DNA from: Pectobacterium polaris
Lineage (GTDB): Bacteria; Pseudomonadota; Gammaproteobacteria; Enterobacterales; Enterobacteriaceae
NCBI RefSeq assembly: GCF_002307355.1
Contig: NZ_CP017481.1
Location: 2,666,001 to 2,730,000 of the forward strand
Direction of reading: 5' to 3'
DNA length: 64,000 bases
Part shown: positions 19,957-28,986 of the stretch, piece by piece
Numbering within the stretch: the stretch's first letter is position 1
Layout: every line of letters begins with the position of its first letter
Position numbers and translations under genes: made by a program
Notes under the pieces: generated by a model
Databases searched by the model: none
What the model was told of the DNA's origin: nothing
Seen by the model: only the letters and a program-made list of their open reading frames with translations

Positions 19957-20618
19957 ATAATAAATCTATCTGTCCGCGATCATCATAGGTACTTAATTTT
20001 ACGGGATACTAAGACTATGCCTACCTACCATGATGATATTTATTACCGGCGAAAAGAATACAGAACCTCAACGGTTTCATGACACTCGCCTTGGCATAAG
20101 AGAAAGTGAGAATAAGTCAAAATAGGGTAATTTTAACTTGTCTGTACATGTTGAGTGTTCTAAATATGAGATACTGTCGGTATGATTATTGACGATGTCA
20201 ACAAGATTAATGAAGGTAGCATAATCTTCTTCCATTGATATATGAAATATTACCCCGATTAGCTATAGATACTCCATGTAGTACTAGACTGTGCGGCCAT
20301 TACTACCCCAAATTAATTAAGGGTTGGGCTTATATATTTATTTATTATTTTAAGCCTGAATCTGAGTGCAATTGAGCGATTGTATAACGTAATGGATGAG
20401 CATATGTAGAATCATCGCTATCTTGGAAGCTCCCGAGATTTTTGAATTACGTTATACTCTCTTTTGTAGTTATTCTGCCAGAATTAACAGATGTCACAGG
20501 CACCCATGAGTTCATGATCGCTTTCAGGAACTCAAACCAGTATCTTCAGATTGTTGTGCATAAATCTAAAATGCGTTGTGATTTATTAACGACTTGATTA
20601 ATAATTAAATGAGTTGGT
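19957..20618. other. 662-bp gap holding a transposase relic
   Basis: No intact gene. The middle part contains the decayed IS630-like segment listed separately; the rest shows no recognisable feature. It separates wzy from the second half of the cluster and may be the scar of an insertion that brought in or rearranged the downstream genes. Confidence 0.6.
20239..20445 (+). pseudogene. Decayed IS630-family transposase, C-terminal catalytic part
   Basis: One frame, interrupted by several stops, reads YPD..(stops)..ILHVVLDCA, then NLSAIERLYNVMDEHM, a stop, and NHRYLGSSRDF. This matches the order and spacing of the IS630/Tc1-type DDE domain: the second Asp (hVhLD), then LN-IERLW-hh-EHh with the catalytic Glu, then NRYF-S--eF. 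No intact ends or inverted repeats are visible. It is a fossil insertion sequence inside the polysaccharide locus. Confidence 0.6.
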
Positions 20619-21704
20619 ATGAAAAAAATAATATTCTATTTGAACAGTATGCAACCAGCTGGTGGGATCGAAAGGGTTGTTTCCACATTAGTAAATAAAT
20701 TAAATAAAGTCAGTGATGTGAGTATCTTGGTAAAAGATAAACCTACATCATTTTATAAACTCCATCCTGATATACCTTTTCAAAGTTTAGGTATTAATTT
20801 AGTTCTTAATATGAAATCACGGCTGATTCGGGCTGTTCAGGTTTTGATTGGCGTTGCTCATGCTAGGAATAAAATAAGGACTTATTTTAAAAATAATACT
20901 TGTGATTTTTTTTGTATTACCGCTCCAATTAATCTTCTGGAGTTAATGTTAGCGGGTGTAAGTCTCAAGAAAATAATAATTACGGAGCATGGAGCTGCTG
21001 ATAACTATAATTTTTTCTACAAGGCAATAAAATTTCTTTTTTATAAAAAAAGTCATAAGCTTATAGTTCCAACGAAAACAGATGCCGCTGTCTATAAGAA
21101 ACAATTTTTTCCTGTGAAATATATCCCACACTTCAAACCTGATATGGAATATAGTCGTAGTGATTTATCTTCACGAGTTGTTCTCAATATTGGAAGATTC
21201 ACAGAAGATAAACAACAATTACAGCTGATGAAAATTTGGCACGACTTAATAAAAGAAAATTCTATTCCTGATGGTTGGATATTGAGAATCCTAGGAGGTG
21301 GGGAGCTAGAAAATGAAATCAGAGAGTTTATTTCTGAAAATAAAATTTCATCTATCGAACTAAAACTTCCTCGTGCTGACATTGATAATGAATATAAAGG
21401 TGCATCTTTATTTGCGTTGTCTTCGAAAAGTGAGGGGTTCGGTATGGTTTTACTAGAAGCGATCTCTTTTGGTCTCCCATGCATTGCGTACGACTGTAAT
21501 TCAGGACCAAGAGATATATTAATTAACAAGGAAAATGGTTTTTTGATCCCATTGAATAATAAAGAAGAATATAAAGATAAATTAAAATTATTATTAAATA
21601 ATTCGTCCTTATTACAAAATATGGGGAATGCTGCCTACATTTCATCTCTTTCATGGAATGATGAAAGAATAATAAATGGCTGGCTTGAGGTAATTAATGA
21701 ATGA
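20619..21704 (+). CDS. Glycosyltransferase, GT4 family
   Basis: 361-residue GT-B enzyme. The N-terminal acceptor domain has the glycine motif [14 protein letters not shown]. The C-terminal domain has [32 protein letters not shown], and [39 protein letters not shown]-like residues including E-x7-E. Sugar specificity unknown. Start ATG 20619 after the intergenic relic; the stop overlaps the next start (ATGA at 21701-21704). Confidence 0.87.
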   Translation: [361 protein letters not shown]

Positions 21705-22504
21705 ATGTTTCTGTTGTTATTCCAGCTTATAATGCTGAATTGACGATCAAAGACTGCATACAGTCTGTATGTAATCAAAGAAATATTTCCTGTGGTGATT
21801 TACATGAAATAATAGTTGTAAACGATGGTTCCACGGATAATACTCTTAAAGTATTAGAGGGAATTAAGAACGAGAATAAAGAATTCAATATTGTTTTATA
21901 TAATAAAGAAAATGGTGGCGTATCTTCAGCAAGAAACTATGGTATAAAAAAGGCAACTGGTGATTGGATCGCATTATTAGATTCTGATGATATATGGATT
22001 GAGGATAAGCTTTCAGTACAGCTAAATATCTTAAAAAGTAGTCTTCACGAAATTGATTTTCTCGGATGTGCGAGAAATAATGAAAAACTTTTCCTGCGAG
22101 GAAAAGCTATAAATTATTTATATAAAGCATCTGTTTATGATCTCCTTTTAAAAGTGTTCCCTCAGACTTCCACTGCACTGATTAGAAGGTCTGCTTTACT
22201 TTCTGTTGGTATGTATGATGAAGAAATGACACACTCTGAAGATGCAGATCTTTGGGTAAGAATTTGTGAGGAATTCAATTTCTTTTATCATCCTGATTCA
22301 CTTGTTGTGACAGGTAATGGAAAGTTAAACTTTGGTCAAAAAGGTCTTTCTGCCAATCTTGCAAAGATGCATCAGGGGACTTTACTTCTTTTAGACAAAT
22401 GTAGGGAAAGAAATGTTATTAGTTCTTTTAGATGCTTTATTTATAAATTTTTTTATAATTTAAAGTATATCAGAAGGGTCTTAATAATAAAAATGAGATC
22501 ATGA
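21701..22504 (+). CDS. Glycosyltransferase, GT2 family
   Basis: 267-residue GT-A enzyme: VSVVIPAYNAELTIKDCIQSV, VVNDGSTDNTLKVLE, NGGVSSARNYGIKKATGDWIALLDSDD (DxD metal motif) and a C-terminal SEDADLWVRICE acceptor/catalytic segment. It may be a hexosyltransferase of the repeat unit; donor unknown. Overlaps the previous gene by 4 nt and is followed 1 nt later by the acetyltransferase gene. Confidence 0.87.
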   Translation: MNVSVVIPAYNAELTIKDCIQSVCNQRNISCGDLHEIIVVNDGSTDNTLKVLEGIKNENKEFNIVLYNKENGGVSSARNYGIKKATGDWIALLDSDDIWIEDKLSVQLNILKSSLHEIDFLGCARNNEKLFLRGKAINYLYKASVYDLLLKVFPQTSTALIRRSALLSVGMYDEEMTHSEDADLWVRICEEFNFFYHPDSLVVTGNGKLNFGQKGLSANLAKMHQGTLLLLDKCRERNVISSFRCFIYKFFYNLKYIRRVLIIKMRS

Positions 22505-22505
22505 T

Positions 22506-23060
22506 ATGATTTATAAAATTAAATGGTTTATATCGGCTATTATTCTTTTACCTTTTTTTAAGAGAATTGGATTTCCATCATATATTGCTTTTCCTCTTTT
22601 TTTCAAAGGGGGGAAGAGGATATCCTGTGGCAAGCGGGTTCGTATTTTCCCCGGTTTAAGAATTGAGACTCATAATGAGGGGGTTGTGACCATTCAGGAT
22701 AATGTAGGTATTGCACAGAATGTACATATTACCTCTGCAGGTAGTCTTATTATCGGCAGTGGAACTATAATAAATGCAAATGTATTTGTCACTAATATTG
22801 ATCATGTTTACACTGATATCAATTTGCCAGTTAGTGACCAGGGTTTCAAAGTTTCAGATACCTATATTGGTAGCAATTGCTTTATTGGTATAGGGGCTGC
22901 AATACAAGCAGGTAGTATTCTTGGGGATCATTGTATTGTTGGGGCTAACGCTGTTGTTCGTGGAAAGTTTCCTGCCTATTCTGTTATTGTAGGTGCACCC
23001 GCGAGGATTGTTAAAAGATACGATCATGATAAAAAACGGTGGGTTAAGGAAGATCATTAG
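22506..23060 (+). CDS. Left-handed beta-helix O-acetyltransferase (WcaF/LacA type)
   Basis: 184-residue hexapeptide-repeat acyltransferase. A hydrophobic N-terminal segment (FISAIILLPFF) is followed by imperfect [LIV]-G-x4 repeats and the catalytic-loop motif NIDHVY (His), then IGSNCFIGIGAAIQAGSILGDHCIVGANAVVRG and the CoA-site ending VGAPARIVKRY. Probably O-acetylates a sugar of the repeat unit using acetyl-CoA. It lies in the glycosyltransferase block, as such enzymes usually do. Confidence 0.85.
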   Translation: MIYKIKWFISAIILLPFFKRIGFPSYIAFPLFFKGGKRISCGKRVRIFPGLRIETHNEGVVTIQDNVGIAQNVHITSAGSLIIGSGTIINANVFVTNIDHVYTDINLPVSDQGFKVSDTYIGSNCFIGIGAAIQAGSILGDHCIVGANAVVRGKFPAYSVIVGAPARIVKRYDHDKKRWVKEDH

Positions 23061-23078
23061 TATGTCGAAGGTATTATA

Positions 23079-24098
23079 GTGAAAAATTTAAATTTTCTGA
23101 AGGGGAAGAATGTCGTACTATTCTGCCCAAAGTTTTTCTCATATGACGTAAAAATTCGGGATGAATTAGAATCTTTGGGGGCTAATGTAATCCTGTATGA
23201 TGATAGGCCATCAAATTCTGTTATGGTTAAATCCCTGATACGCTTAAGGATCAATTTTTTAATTCAATTCTTAATTAATAAATACTATAACTTCATAATG
23301 AAAGAGATGGAGTCATTTCGACCTGATTACATTTTTTTTGTTAATCCTGAAACACCGAATAAAAGTATTCTGCAAAGGATGAAACTGAAATTTAATAAAA
23401 CGCCCTTTATTCTCTATATGTGGGATTCTATTGCTAACAAGAAAGGTATTTTGCAATATCAAAAATTTTTTGAACATTGTTTCACTTTTGATAAGCAAGA
23501 TTCACTTACGCTGAATTTTGATTTCCTTCCTCTTTTTTATTCTAATGATTATACAGTAATAACTAATAGCAAAGTAAATCCAGTTTACGACATATCCTTC
23601 ATTGGTACGATTCATAGCCAAAGAATGAAATTAGTTGATAAAGCAGTAAACGCTGCTAATGCAGTTAATCCATTTATTTACTTTTATTGCCCAAGTGTTT
23701 TTGTCTTTTTTTACAAAAAGTATTTTTCTAAAGAATTAAAAGATGTAAGTATTAAACAGGTTTCATTTGTACCAATGTCATCTAAAGATGTGCTTGATAT
23801 TATTGGGAAATCTCATTGTGTTGTAGATATCCCCCATAGTGCGCAACGAGGTCTTACCATGCGTACTATTGAGATGTTAGGCGCGGGTAAAAAAATAATA
23901 ACTACAAATAAAAACATTGAAGAATATGACTTTTTCTTAAAGGATAATATCTATATTTGGGATGATGAAAATACGGATGGTTTACACGACTTTCTTTTAA
24001 AAGATTATCGTCAATTACCGTTGGATATCTACACTAAATATAGTTTAAGAAGTTGGTTGGTGAGTGTTTTTTCATCGACTGATGTCAATGCTCAATAA
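23079..24098 (+). CDS. Putative GT-B glycosyltransferase, CgeB-like
   Basis: 339 residues. The family is recognised only weakly: N-terminal Rossmann-like half (VVLFCPKFFSYDVKIRDELESLGANVILYDDRPS, PDYIFFVNPET, TPFILYMWDSI), and a C-terminal half with YDISFIGTIHSQRMKLVD and DIPHSAQRGLTMRTIEMLGAGKKIITTNKNI, the pattern of CgeB/GT1-like transferases where a Glu binds the nucleotide ribose. GTG start at 23079 preceded by GAAGG. It would be the fifth glycosyltransferase of the locus. Confidence 0.65.
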   Translation: MKNLNFLKGKNVVLFCPKFFSYDVKIRDELESLGANVILYDDRPSNSVMVKSLIRLRINFLIQFLINKYYNFIMKEMESFRPDYIFFVNPETPNKSILQRMKLKFNKTPFILYMWDSIANKKGILQYQKFFEHCFTFDKQDSLTLNFDFLPLFYSNDYTVITNSKVNPVYDISFIGTIHSQRMKLVDKAVNAANAVNPFIYFYCPSVFVFFYKKYFSKELKDVSIKQVSFVPMSSKDVLDIIGKSHCVVDIPHSAQRGLTMRTIEMLGAGKKIITTNKNIEEYDFFLKDNIYIWDDENTDGLHDFLLKDYRQLPLDIYTKYSLRSWLVSVFSSTDVNAQ

Positions 24099-24156
24099 TT
24101 TTATTATTCTTATGTTAACTTTAAGTTATTTAGCTAAATGATCTGTAGAGGTTTTA

Positions 24157-25296
24157 ATGAAATTCAAACGAGTTCTAATTACCGGTGGTGCAGGGTTTAT
24201 TGGTTCAAATCTTGCCTTAAAACTGCTTGAAAGGGGATATGACGTATCCGTATTAGATAATCTTTCTCCACAAATTCATGGTACAGATCCTACTCAATCA
24301 CCTCTTTATCGTTCAATAAAAAACCGCGTCACGTTTATTCATGGAACAGTGCTTTCCAAAAATGACTGGGCTACCGCTCTTAATGATGTTGACGCAGTGG
24401 TTCATCTGGCTGCTGAAACTGGCACGGGCCAGTCGATGTACGAAATAGAACGTTATACGGATGTAAATATTAAAGGAACCTCCATTTTTCTGGATATCCT
24501 GGCTAATGGAAAACACGGTGTTAAAAAAATCATCGTAGCGTCCTCTCGGTCTATATATGGTGAAGGACGCTATTTTTCTCAGGAGTACGGTGATGTTTAC
24601 CCGATTGAGAGAAAAGATGAAGATATGTCTAAAGGTGATTTTGAGGTTAAATGCCCCATTTCTGGTAAGGCTGTGACATTACTCCCAACTCATGAAGATA
24701 GCCGGATTCATCCGTCCTCTGTTTATGGAATCACTAAGCAAGTACAGGAACAGATGTTTCTGGTGATAGGTAAATCGCTCGGTATTCCTGCTGTAGCTTT
24801 CCGTTATCAAAATGTTTATGGTGCAGGCCAGTCACTATCTAATCCTTACACTGGCATTCTTTCTATCTTTTCAACACGAATTAAGAATGATAATCCGATA
24901 AAAATCTTTGAGGACGGTCTTGAGAGTCGTGATTTTGTGTATGTTGATGACGTTGTTGAAGCTACAATTCTTGGACTTGAGAAAGAACAAGCTAATTATG
25001 AAGTGTTTAATGTTGGCTATGGTGAGCCTGTCAGTGTGCTGAAAGTAGCTAATACACTTAAAAAATCTTATGGTACGAATACCGATATAAGTATTTCCAA
25101 TAATTATCGCTTAGGAGATATCCGACACAACTATGCTGATTTGACAAAAATAAAATCGCTACTCGGTTTTGAACCTAAAATCTCTTTTGAAGAGGGAATA
25201 TCACTTTTCACCGCTTGGGTTAATAATCAAAAAATACAAGCTGATGACTATGAGAAAAGTTTGATCGAAATGAAAGAGAAGGGATTATATAAATAG
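24157..25296 (+). CDS. Extended SDR nucleotide-sugar epimerase, probably dTDP-L-rhamnose 4-epimerase
   Basis: 379-residue NAD-dependent extended SDR. The Rossmann motif is GGAGFIGS, followed by LDNLSPQIHG; the catalytic pair is YGITK (Tyr 190, Lys 194); substrate side RYQNVYG and RDFVYVDDVVEA. The LDNLSPQIHG segment and a mid-domain insertion around CPISGKAVTLLPTHEDS resemble the WbiB/Tle group, which converts dTDP-L-rhamnose to dTDP-6-deoxy-L-talose. With rfbACD in the same cluster, a 6-deoxy-talose-containing repeat unit is plausible. A generic UDP-glucose 4-epimerase role is less likely because of the insertion. Confidence 0.7.
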   Translation: MKFKRVLITGGAGFIGSNLALKLLERGYDVSVLDNLSPQIHGTDPTQSPLYRSIKNRVTFIHGTVLSKNDWATALNDVDAVVHLAAETGTGQSMYEIERYTDVNIKGTSIFLDILANGKHGVKKIIVASSRSIYGEGRYFSQEYGDVYPIERKDEDMSKGDFEVKCPISGKAVTLLPTHEDSRIHPSSVYGITKQVQEQMFLVIGKSLGIPAVAFRYQNVYGAGQSLSNPYTGILSIFSTRIKNDNPIKIFEDGLESRDFVYVDDVVEATILGLEKEQANYEVFNVGYGEPVSVLKVANTLKKSYGTNTDISISNNYRLGDIRHNYADLTKIKSLLGFEPKISFEEGISLFTAWVNNQKIQADDYEKSLIEMKEKGLYK

Positions 25297-25620
25297 TGTT
25301 AATTCATACCACTATGTTGTTTTTATATGTTCTATAAATATAGCTTTTCTAGAATAACTTATACTACAAGTTATTCTGGCTTCGGTAATGTGATGTGTTA
25401 TGAAATCACGGTGAGATTATTTAGGTCAGTAAACTCAGCTAACGTTACGTAAATATCACCTAGAATATGATAAGTATCATAAGTATGAAAAGCTAATATT
25501 TTATACAAAGTCGCTTTGTGGCTGATTAGGTGTAATCTTAGTGTCATGAGTAGCGTTATGGCATTACGCTACAGAGGCAATCAACCAGATAAAAACCATC
25601 AGATTGAAGAGAGTCAATCC
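25297..25620. other. Gap between the polysaccharide core and galF, with two hairpins
   Basis: No gene. AGAATAACTT / AAGTTATTCT (25351-25377) is a perfect 10-bp stem without a T run, a candidate 3' end for the AT-rich cluster transcript. GTAGCGT / ACGCTAC (25550-25571) is a second small stem 50 nt before galF, possibly in its leader. Base composition changes here from AT-rich back to the backbone type. Confidence 0.5.
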
Positions 25621-26517
25621 ATGACATCATTGAAAGCTATTATCCCTGTAGCAGGTTTAGGGATGAATTTGTTACCTGTGACCAAGGCAATTCCTAAGGA
25701 AATGTTGCCACTGGTTGACCGCCCGGTGATTGAGAAAATCGTCAACGAGTGTGTGAGGGCGGGGATTAAAGAAATTGTTCTGGTGACGCATGCGTCGAAA
25801 AACGCAATTGAAAACCACTTCGATACCTCGTTTGAGCTTGAATCTCTGCTGGAAGAACGCGCCAAGCGTCAACTGCTGGCCGAAGTACAGTCTATCTGCC
25901 CGAAAGGCGTGACGATCATGAACGTTCGGCAGGGAGAAACGCTGGGGCTAGGGCATGCGGTCTCCTGTGCTCGCCCAATCATTGGCGATAGTCCGTTTGT
26001 GGTGGTATTGCCTGATGTGGTGCTGGATGAAAGCACGGCCGATCAGACGACGGAAAATCTGGCGCTGCTGATCTCCCGCTTTGAAGAAACCGGGCGTAGT
26101 CAGGTGTTGGTGAAACATCGTCCTTATGAGGTGTTGCCTGAGTACTCAGTCGTCGATTGTGACAAACCGCTGGTGAACCCAGGCGATGCCGCAGCGATTA
26201 CGTCTATGGTTGAAAAACCTGAGGCACCATCTGAAACGGGATCTGACCTTTCTGCGGTTGGGCGCTATGTATTAACTGCCGATGCCTGGTCGTTGCTGGA
26301 AAAAGCGGTCCCTGGTGCGTGGGGACGTATTCAGTTGACGGATGTGATTGCCGATATGATCGCGACTCAGCAGGTTGATGCTGTGCAAATGTCAGGCAAG
26401 AACTTTAACTGCGGCCGTAAATTGGGTTATGCGCAGGCATTTGTGTCCTATGGATTACGCAATCCTGAGTTTGGTGCCGAATTTAAAGAAAGTATTAAGG
26501 CGCTGCTGAAAAAGTAA
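25621..26517 (+). CDS. galF: GalF, GalU-like uridylyltransferase subunit/paralogue
   Basis: 298-residue paralogue of GalU (UDP-glucose pyrophosphorylase), thought to modulate GalU and UDP-glucose supply. It has the nucleotidyltransferase start [36 protein letters not shown], where the GalU/RmlA GTR motif is replaced by GMN as in E. coli GalF (GMH), which distinguishes it from GalU. Then [14 protein letters not shown], [16 protein letters not shown], and [15 protein letters not shown] 25621 matches the E. coli start; an in-frame extension to 25516 is not supported. It marks the conserved right border of the polysaccharide locus. Confidence 0.92.
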   Translation: MTSLKAIIPVAGLGMNLLPVTKAIPKEMLPLVDRPVIEKIVNECVRAGIKEIVLVTHASKNAIENHFDTSFELESLLEERAKRQLLAEVQSICPKGVTIMNVRQGETLGLGHAVSCARPIIGDSPFVVVLPDVVLDESTADQTTENLALLISRFEETGRSQVLVKHRPYEVLPEYSVVDCDKPLVNPGDAAAITSMVEKPEAPSETGSDLSAVGRYVLTADAWSLLEKAVPGAWGRIQLTDVIADMIATQQVDAVQMSGKNFNCGRKLGYAQAFVSYGLRNPEFGAEFKESIKALLKK

Positions 26518-26540
26518 TATTGCGTGATAACTCGCTGTAA

Positions 26541-26574
26541 AACCGCAGATCGTTGAATCGTTCTGCGGTTTTTT
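26541..26574 (+). terminator. Intrinsic terminator after galF
   Basis: AACCGCAGA and TCTGCGGTT form a 9-bp stem followed directly by TTTTC and further T residues, 24 nt after the galF stop. Confidence 0.9.
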
Positions 26575-26747
26575 CTTTTTCCCGCCATACGTTCCGATTG
26601 GGTGAACTTTCGCTATCAAACCAATCACTACCCACTCACGCAAAGCTGAGTTACCATGTCGGCCTGTTTTTAAATTGCTTGCAAGGTCGCAATGCGAGGC
26701 GTTGTCGCCGTTGCAGGCAGGTTATCCTTCAGACAGGAGTTGCTTTA

Positions 26748-28154
26748 ATGTCCAAACAGCAAATTGGCGTTGTTGGTATGGCGGTGATGGGGCGCAATCT
26801 GGCGCTGAACATTGAGAGCCGTGGCTATAGCGTTTCCATCTTTAACCGTTCTTCCGATAAAACCGATGAAGTTATCGCGGAAAATCCGGGTAAAAAACTG
26901 GTGCCGTCTTACACCGTTGAAGAGTTTGTCGAATCCCTGGAAAAACCACGCCGTATTCTGCTGATGGTGAAGGCCGGTGAAGCAACCGATAAAACGATTG
27001 AATCGCTGAAACCTTACCTGGAAAAGGGCGATATTCTGATCGATGGCGGTAACACCTTCTATAAAGATACGATTCGCCGTAATCGCGAACTGTCCGCTGA
27101 AGGGTTTAACTTCATCGGTACAGGCGTATCTGGTGGGGAAGAGGGCGCGCTGAAAGGGCCTTCCATCATGCCTGGCGGCCAGAAAGAAGCGTATGAGCTG
27201 GTTGCTCCGATTCTGGAACAGATTGCCGCACGTGCTGATGGCGAAGCTTGTGTGACCTACATTGGCGCTGATGGCGCAGGTCACTATGTCAAGATGGTGC
27301 ATAACGGCATTGAATACGGCGACATGCAGCTTATTGCTGAAGCCTATGCATTGCTCAAGCAGGCACTGGATCTGGGCAACGACGAGCTTGCCGCGACGTT
27401 CTCTGAGTGGAATAAAGGTGAGTTAAGCAGCTATTTGATTGAGATCACTGCCGATATCTTCAGGAAGAAAGATGAAGAAGGTAACTATCTGGTTGATGTG
27501 ATTCTGGATGAAGCGGCTAACAAAGGCACCGGTAAATGGACCAGCCAAAGTTCTCTGGATCTGGGTGAACCGCTGTCTCTGATTACGGAATCCGTTTTTG
27601 CCCGTTACTTGTCTTCACTGAAAGATCAGCGTGTTGCTGCCTCTAAAGTGCTGACCGGCCCGACAGCTCAGCCATTCGGTGGTGATAAAGCCGAATTTGT
27701 TGAGAAAGTGCGCCGTGCGCTGTATCTGGGTAAAATCGTTTCTTATGCTCAAGGCTTCTCACAGCTTAAAGCCGCATCAGACGAGAACAACTGGGATCTG
27801 AACTACGGTGAAATCGCCAAGATTTTCCGCGCTGGCTGCATCATTCGTGCGCAGTTCCTGCAGAAAATTACCGATGCGTACGAGCAGAAAGCCGATATCG
27901 CTAACCTGCTGTTGGCCCCTTACTTCAAGAAAGTGGCTGATGAATACCAGCAAGCTCTGCGTGACGTCGTCTCTTACGCTGTTCAGCAAGGTATCCCGAC
28001 GCCAACCTTCTCTGCGGCTATTGCTTATTACGACAGCTACCGCTCAGCCGTGTTGCCTGCTAACCTGATTCAGGCTCAGCGTGACTATTTCGGCGCTCAT
28101 ACTTATAAGCGTACGGATAAAGAAGGCGTATTCCATACCGAGTGGCTGGAATAG
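26748..28154 (+). CDS. gnd: 6-Phosphogluconate dehydrogenase, decarboxylating
   Basis: Oxidative pentose phosphate pathway: 6-phosphogluconate + NADP to ribulose-5-P + CO2 + NADPH. 468 residues, the E. coli length. The N-terminal NADP fold is [15 protein letters not shown], with NRSSDKTDE, then [21 protein letters not shown], catalytic Lys in [19 protein letters not shown] and the C-terminal [20 protein letters not shown]. The start at 26748 follows an AGACAGGAG ribosome-binding region; the longer frame from 26553 overlaps the galF terminator and is rejected. gnd is the classical flank of enterobacterial polysaccharide loci. Confidence 0.97.
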   Translation: MSKQQIGVVGMAVMGRNLALNIESRGYSVSIFNRSSDKTDEVIAENPGKKLVPSYTVEEFVESLEKPRRILLMVKAGEATDKTIESLKPYLEKGDILIDGGNTFYKDTIRRNRELSAEGFNFIGTGVSGGEEGALKGPSIMPGGQKEAYELVAPILEQIAARADGEACVTYIGADGAGHYVKMVHNGIEYGDMQLIAEAYALLKQALDLGNDELAATFSEWNKGELSSYLIEITADIFRKKDEEGNYLVDVILDEAANKGTGKWTSQSSLDLGEPLSLITESVFARYLSSLKDQRVAASKVLTGPTAQPFGGDKAEFVEKVRRALYLGKIVSYAQGFSQLKAASDENNWDLNYGEIAKIFRAGCIIRAQFLQKITDAYEQKADIANLLLAPYFKKVADEYQQALRDVVSYAVQQGIPTPTFSAAIAYYDSYRSAVLPANLIQAQRDYFGAHTYKRTDKEGVFHTEWLE

Positions 28155-28190
28155 TCGTTTCTTATGACTAGATAGCACCGTTTGTTAATA

Positions 28191-28224
28191 AAACGCCAGA
28201 TTAGGAAATATCTGGCGTTTTTTG
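28191..28224 (+). terminator. Intrinsic terminator after gnd
   Basis: AAACGCCAGA and TCTGGCGTTT form a perfect 10-bp stem followed by a T run (TTTTGT), 36 nt after the gnd stop. Confidence 0.93.
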
Positions 28225-28602
28225 TATTGATGAATCAGTGGATTGATATCGTTAGGATATCTATGACTTTTTTTCTGGAATACTGTAAATTTCCTTAAAG
28301 AAATCTGCTTTTTTACCGAGATCATTGCTGTTTATTACATCGGGATCTTGCTATTTTTAACGGTGTTGCAAAAATTGAGTTGTAGTTTTGCTTTCTGGTG
28401 TTGTTTGTCAGAGGTGGTTTTATCTCATAGATGGTTTTATCGCCATTGAACTGTAACTCATTACTGGGAGGATCCCAGTAACGGTCGGTAACGACGCAAA
28501 ACTAAATCGGTTTGCCGTTGTGCTGGCTGAAATGAAGGACGGGGTATGGTCTTTTCGACGGTACCCCACCCTGAAGTACTTCATGTTAAAAAGGAAATCG
28601 TA
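28225..28602. promoter_or_regulatory. Promoter/leader region of yjbEFGH
   Basis: 378 nt with no gene. It contains an exact 8-bp inverted repeat TTACTGGG / CCCAGTAA with a 5-nt spacer (28461-28481), possibly an operator or leader hairpin. In E. coli the yjbEFGH operon is controlled by the Rcs phosphorelay; a good RcsB box was not found by eye. AAGGAAAT at 28591-28598 is the ribosome-binding site of yjbE. Confidence 0.5.
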
Positions 28603-28911
28603 ATGAAGAAAACGTTAATCACGCTGGCCGCGGTACTGGCCATGTCGTCAAACGCGTTTGCTGTTGATGGCGTCTCCAGCGCTACGGCTGCTGGCACCAC
28701 GACCACTGGTACTACTACCACCACAGTTACCGGCGCAAGCGTTGCTGGTGCTGCTGGTGCCGCTGGTGCTGGTGTTGCCGCTGGTACCACTGCACTGATT
28801 GCTGTGGGTGTTGCTGCCGCTGTTGCTGTTGGTGTCGCTGTTGCTGTTTCTAGCAACGATGACAGCTCTCCTGCGGGGACAACGACGGCTACGACTGGTA
28901 CTGCCGGTTAA
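28603..28911 (+). CDS. yjbE: YjbE, small Gly/Ala/Thr-rich secreted protein
   Basis: 102-residue exported protein. The signal peptide MKKTLITLAAVLAMSSNAFA has a clear AFA cleavage site. The mature part is low-complexity: a Thr-rich block (AGTTTTGTTTTTVTG), then Ala/Gly/Val repeats long enough to form a hydrophobic segment (GVAAAVAVGVAVAVSS), then Ser/Thr. In E. coli YjbE belongs to the Rcs-regulated yjbEFGH operon, whose overexpression yields an exopolysaccharide; the biochemical role is unknown. ATG 28603 is chosen because it follows AAGGAAAT and opens the signal peptide. Confidence 0.85.
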   Translation: MKKTLITLAAVLAMSSNAFAVDGVSSATAAGTTTTGTTTTTVTGASVAGAAGAAGAGVAAGTTALIAVGVAAAVAVGVAVAVSSNDDSSPAGTTTATTGTAG

Positions 28912-28926
28912 TACCGTTTCAATTCT

Positions 28927-28953
28927 AAGGCCACTTCGGTGGCCTTTCTTTTT
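28927..28953 (+). terminator. Intergenic terminator/attenuator between yjbE and yjbF
   Basis: AAGGCCAC, loop TTCG, GTGGCCTT: a perfect 8-bp stem with a stable UUCG tetraloop, followed by TCTTTTT. It lies 15 nt after yjbE and would make yjbE transcript more abundant than yjbFGH. Confidence 0.88.
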
Positions 28954-28986
28954 CCGGGCTACGCTGTTCAACGAGAACTGCATTCC

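Noticed and set aside
25621..26517. GalU instead of GalF
   Set aside because: The active-site GTR of GalU-type enzymes is replaced by GMN, and the position beside gnd at the polysaccharide border is that of galF.
28648..28983. Minus-strand frames opposite yjbE
   Set aside because: They are produced by the low-complexity Gly/Ala/Thr codons of yjbE and overlap its terminator.
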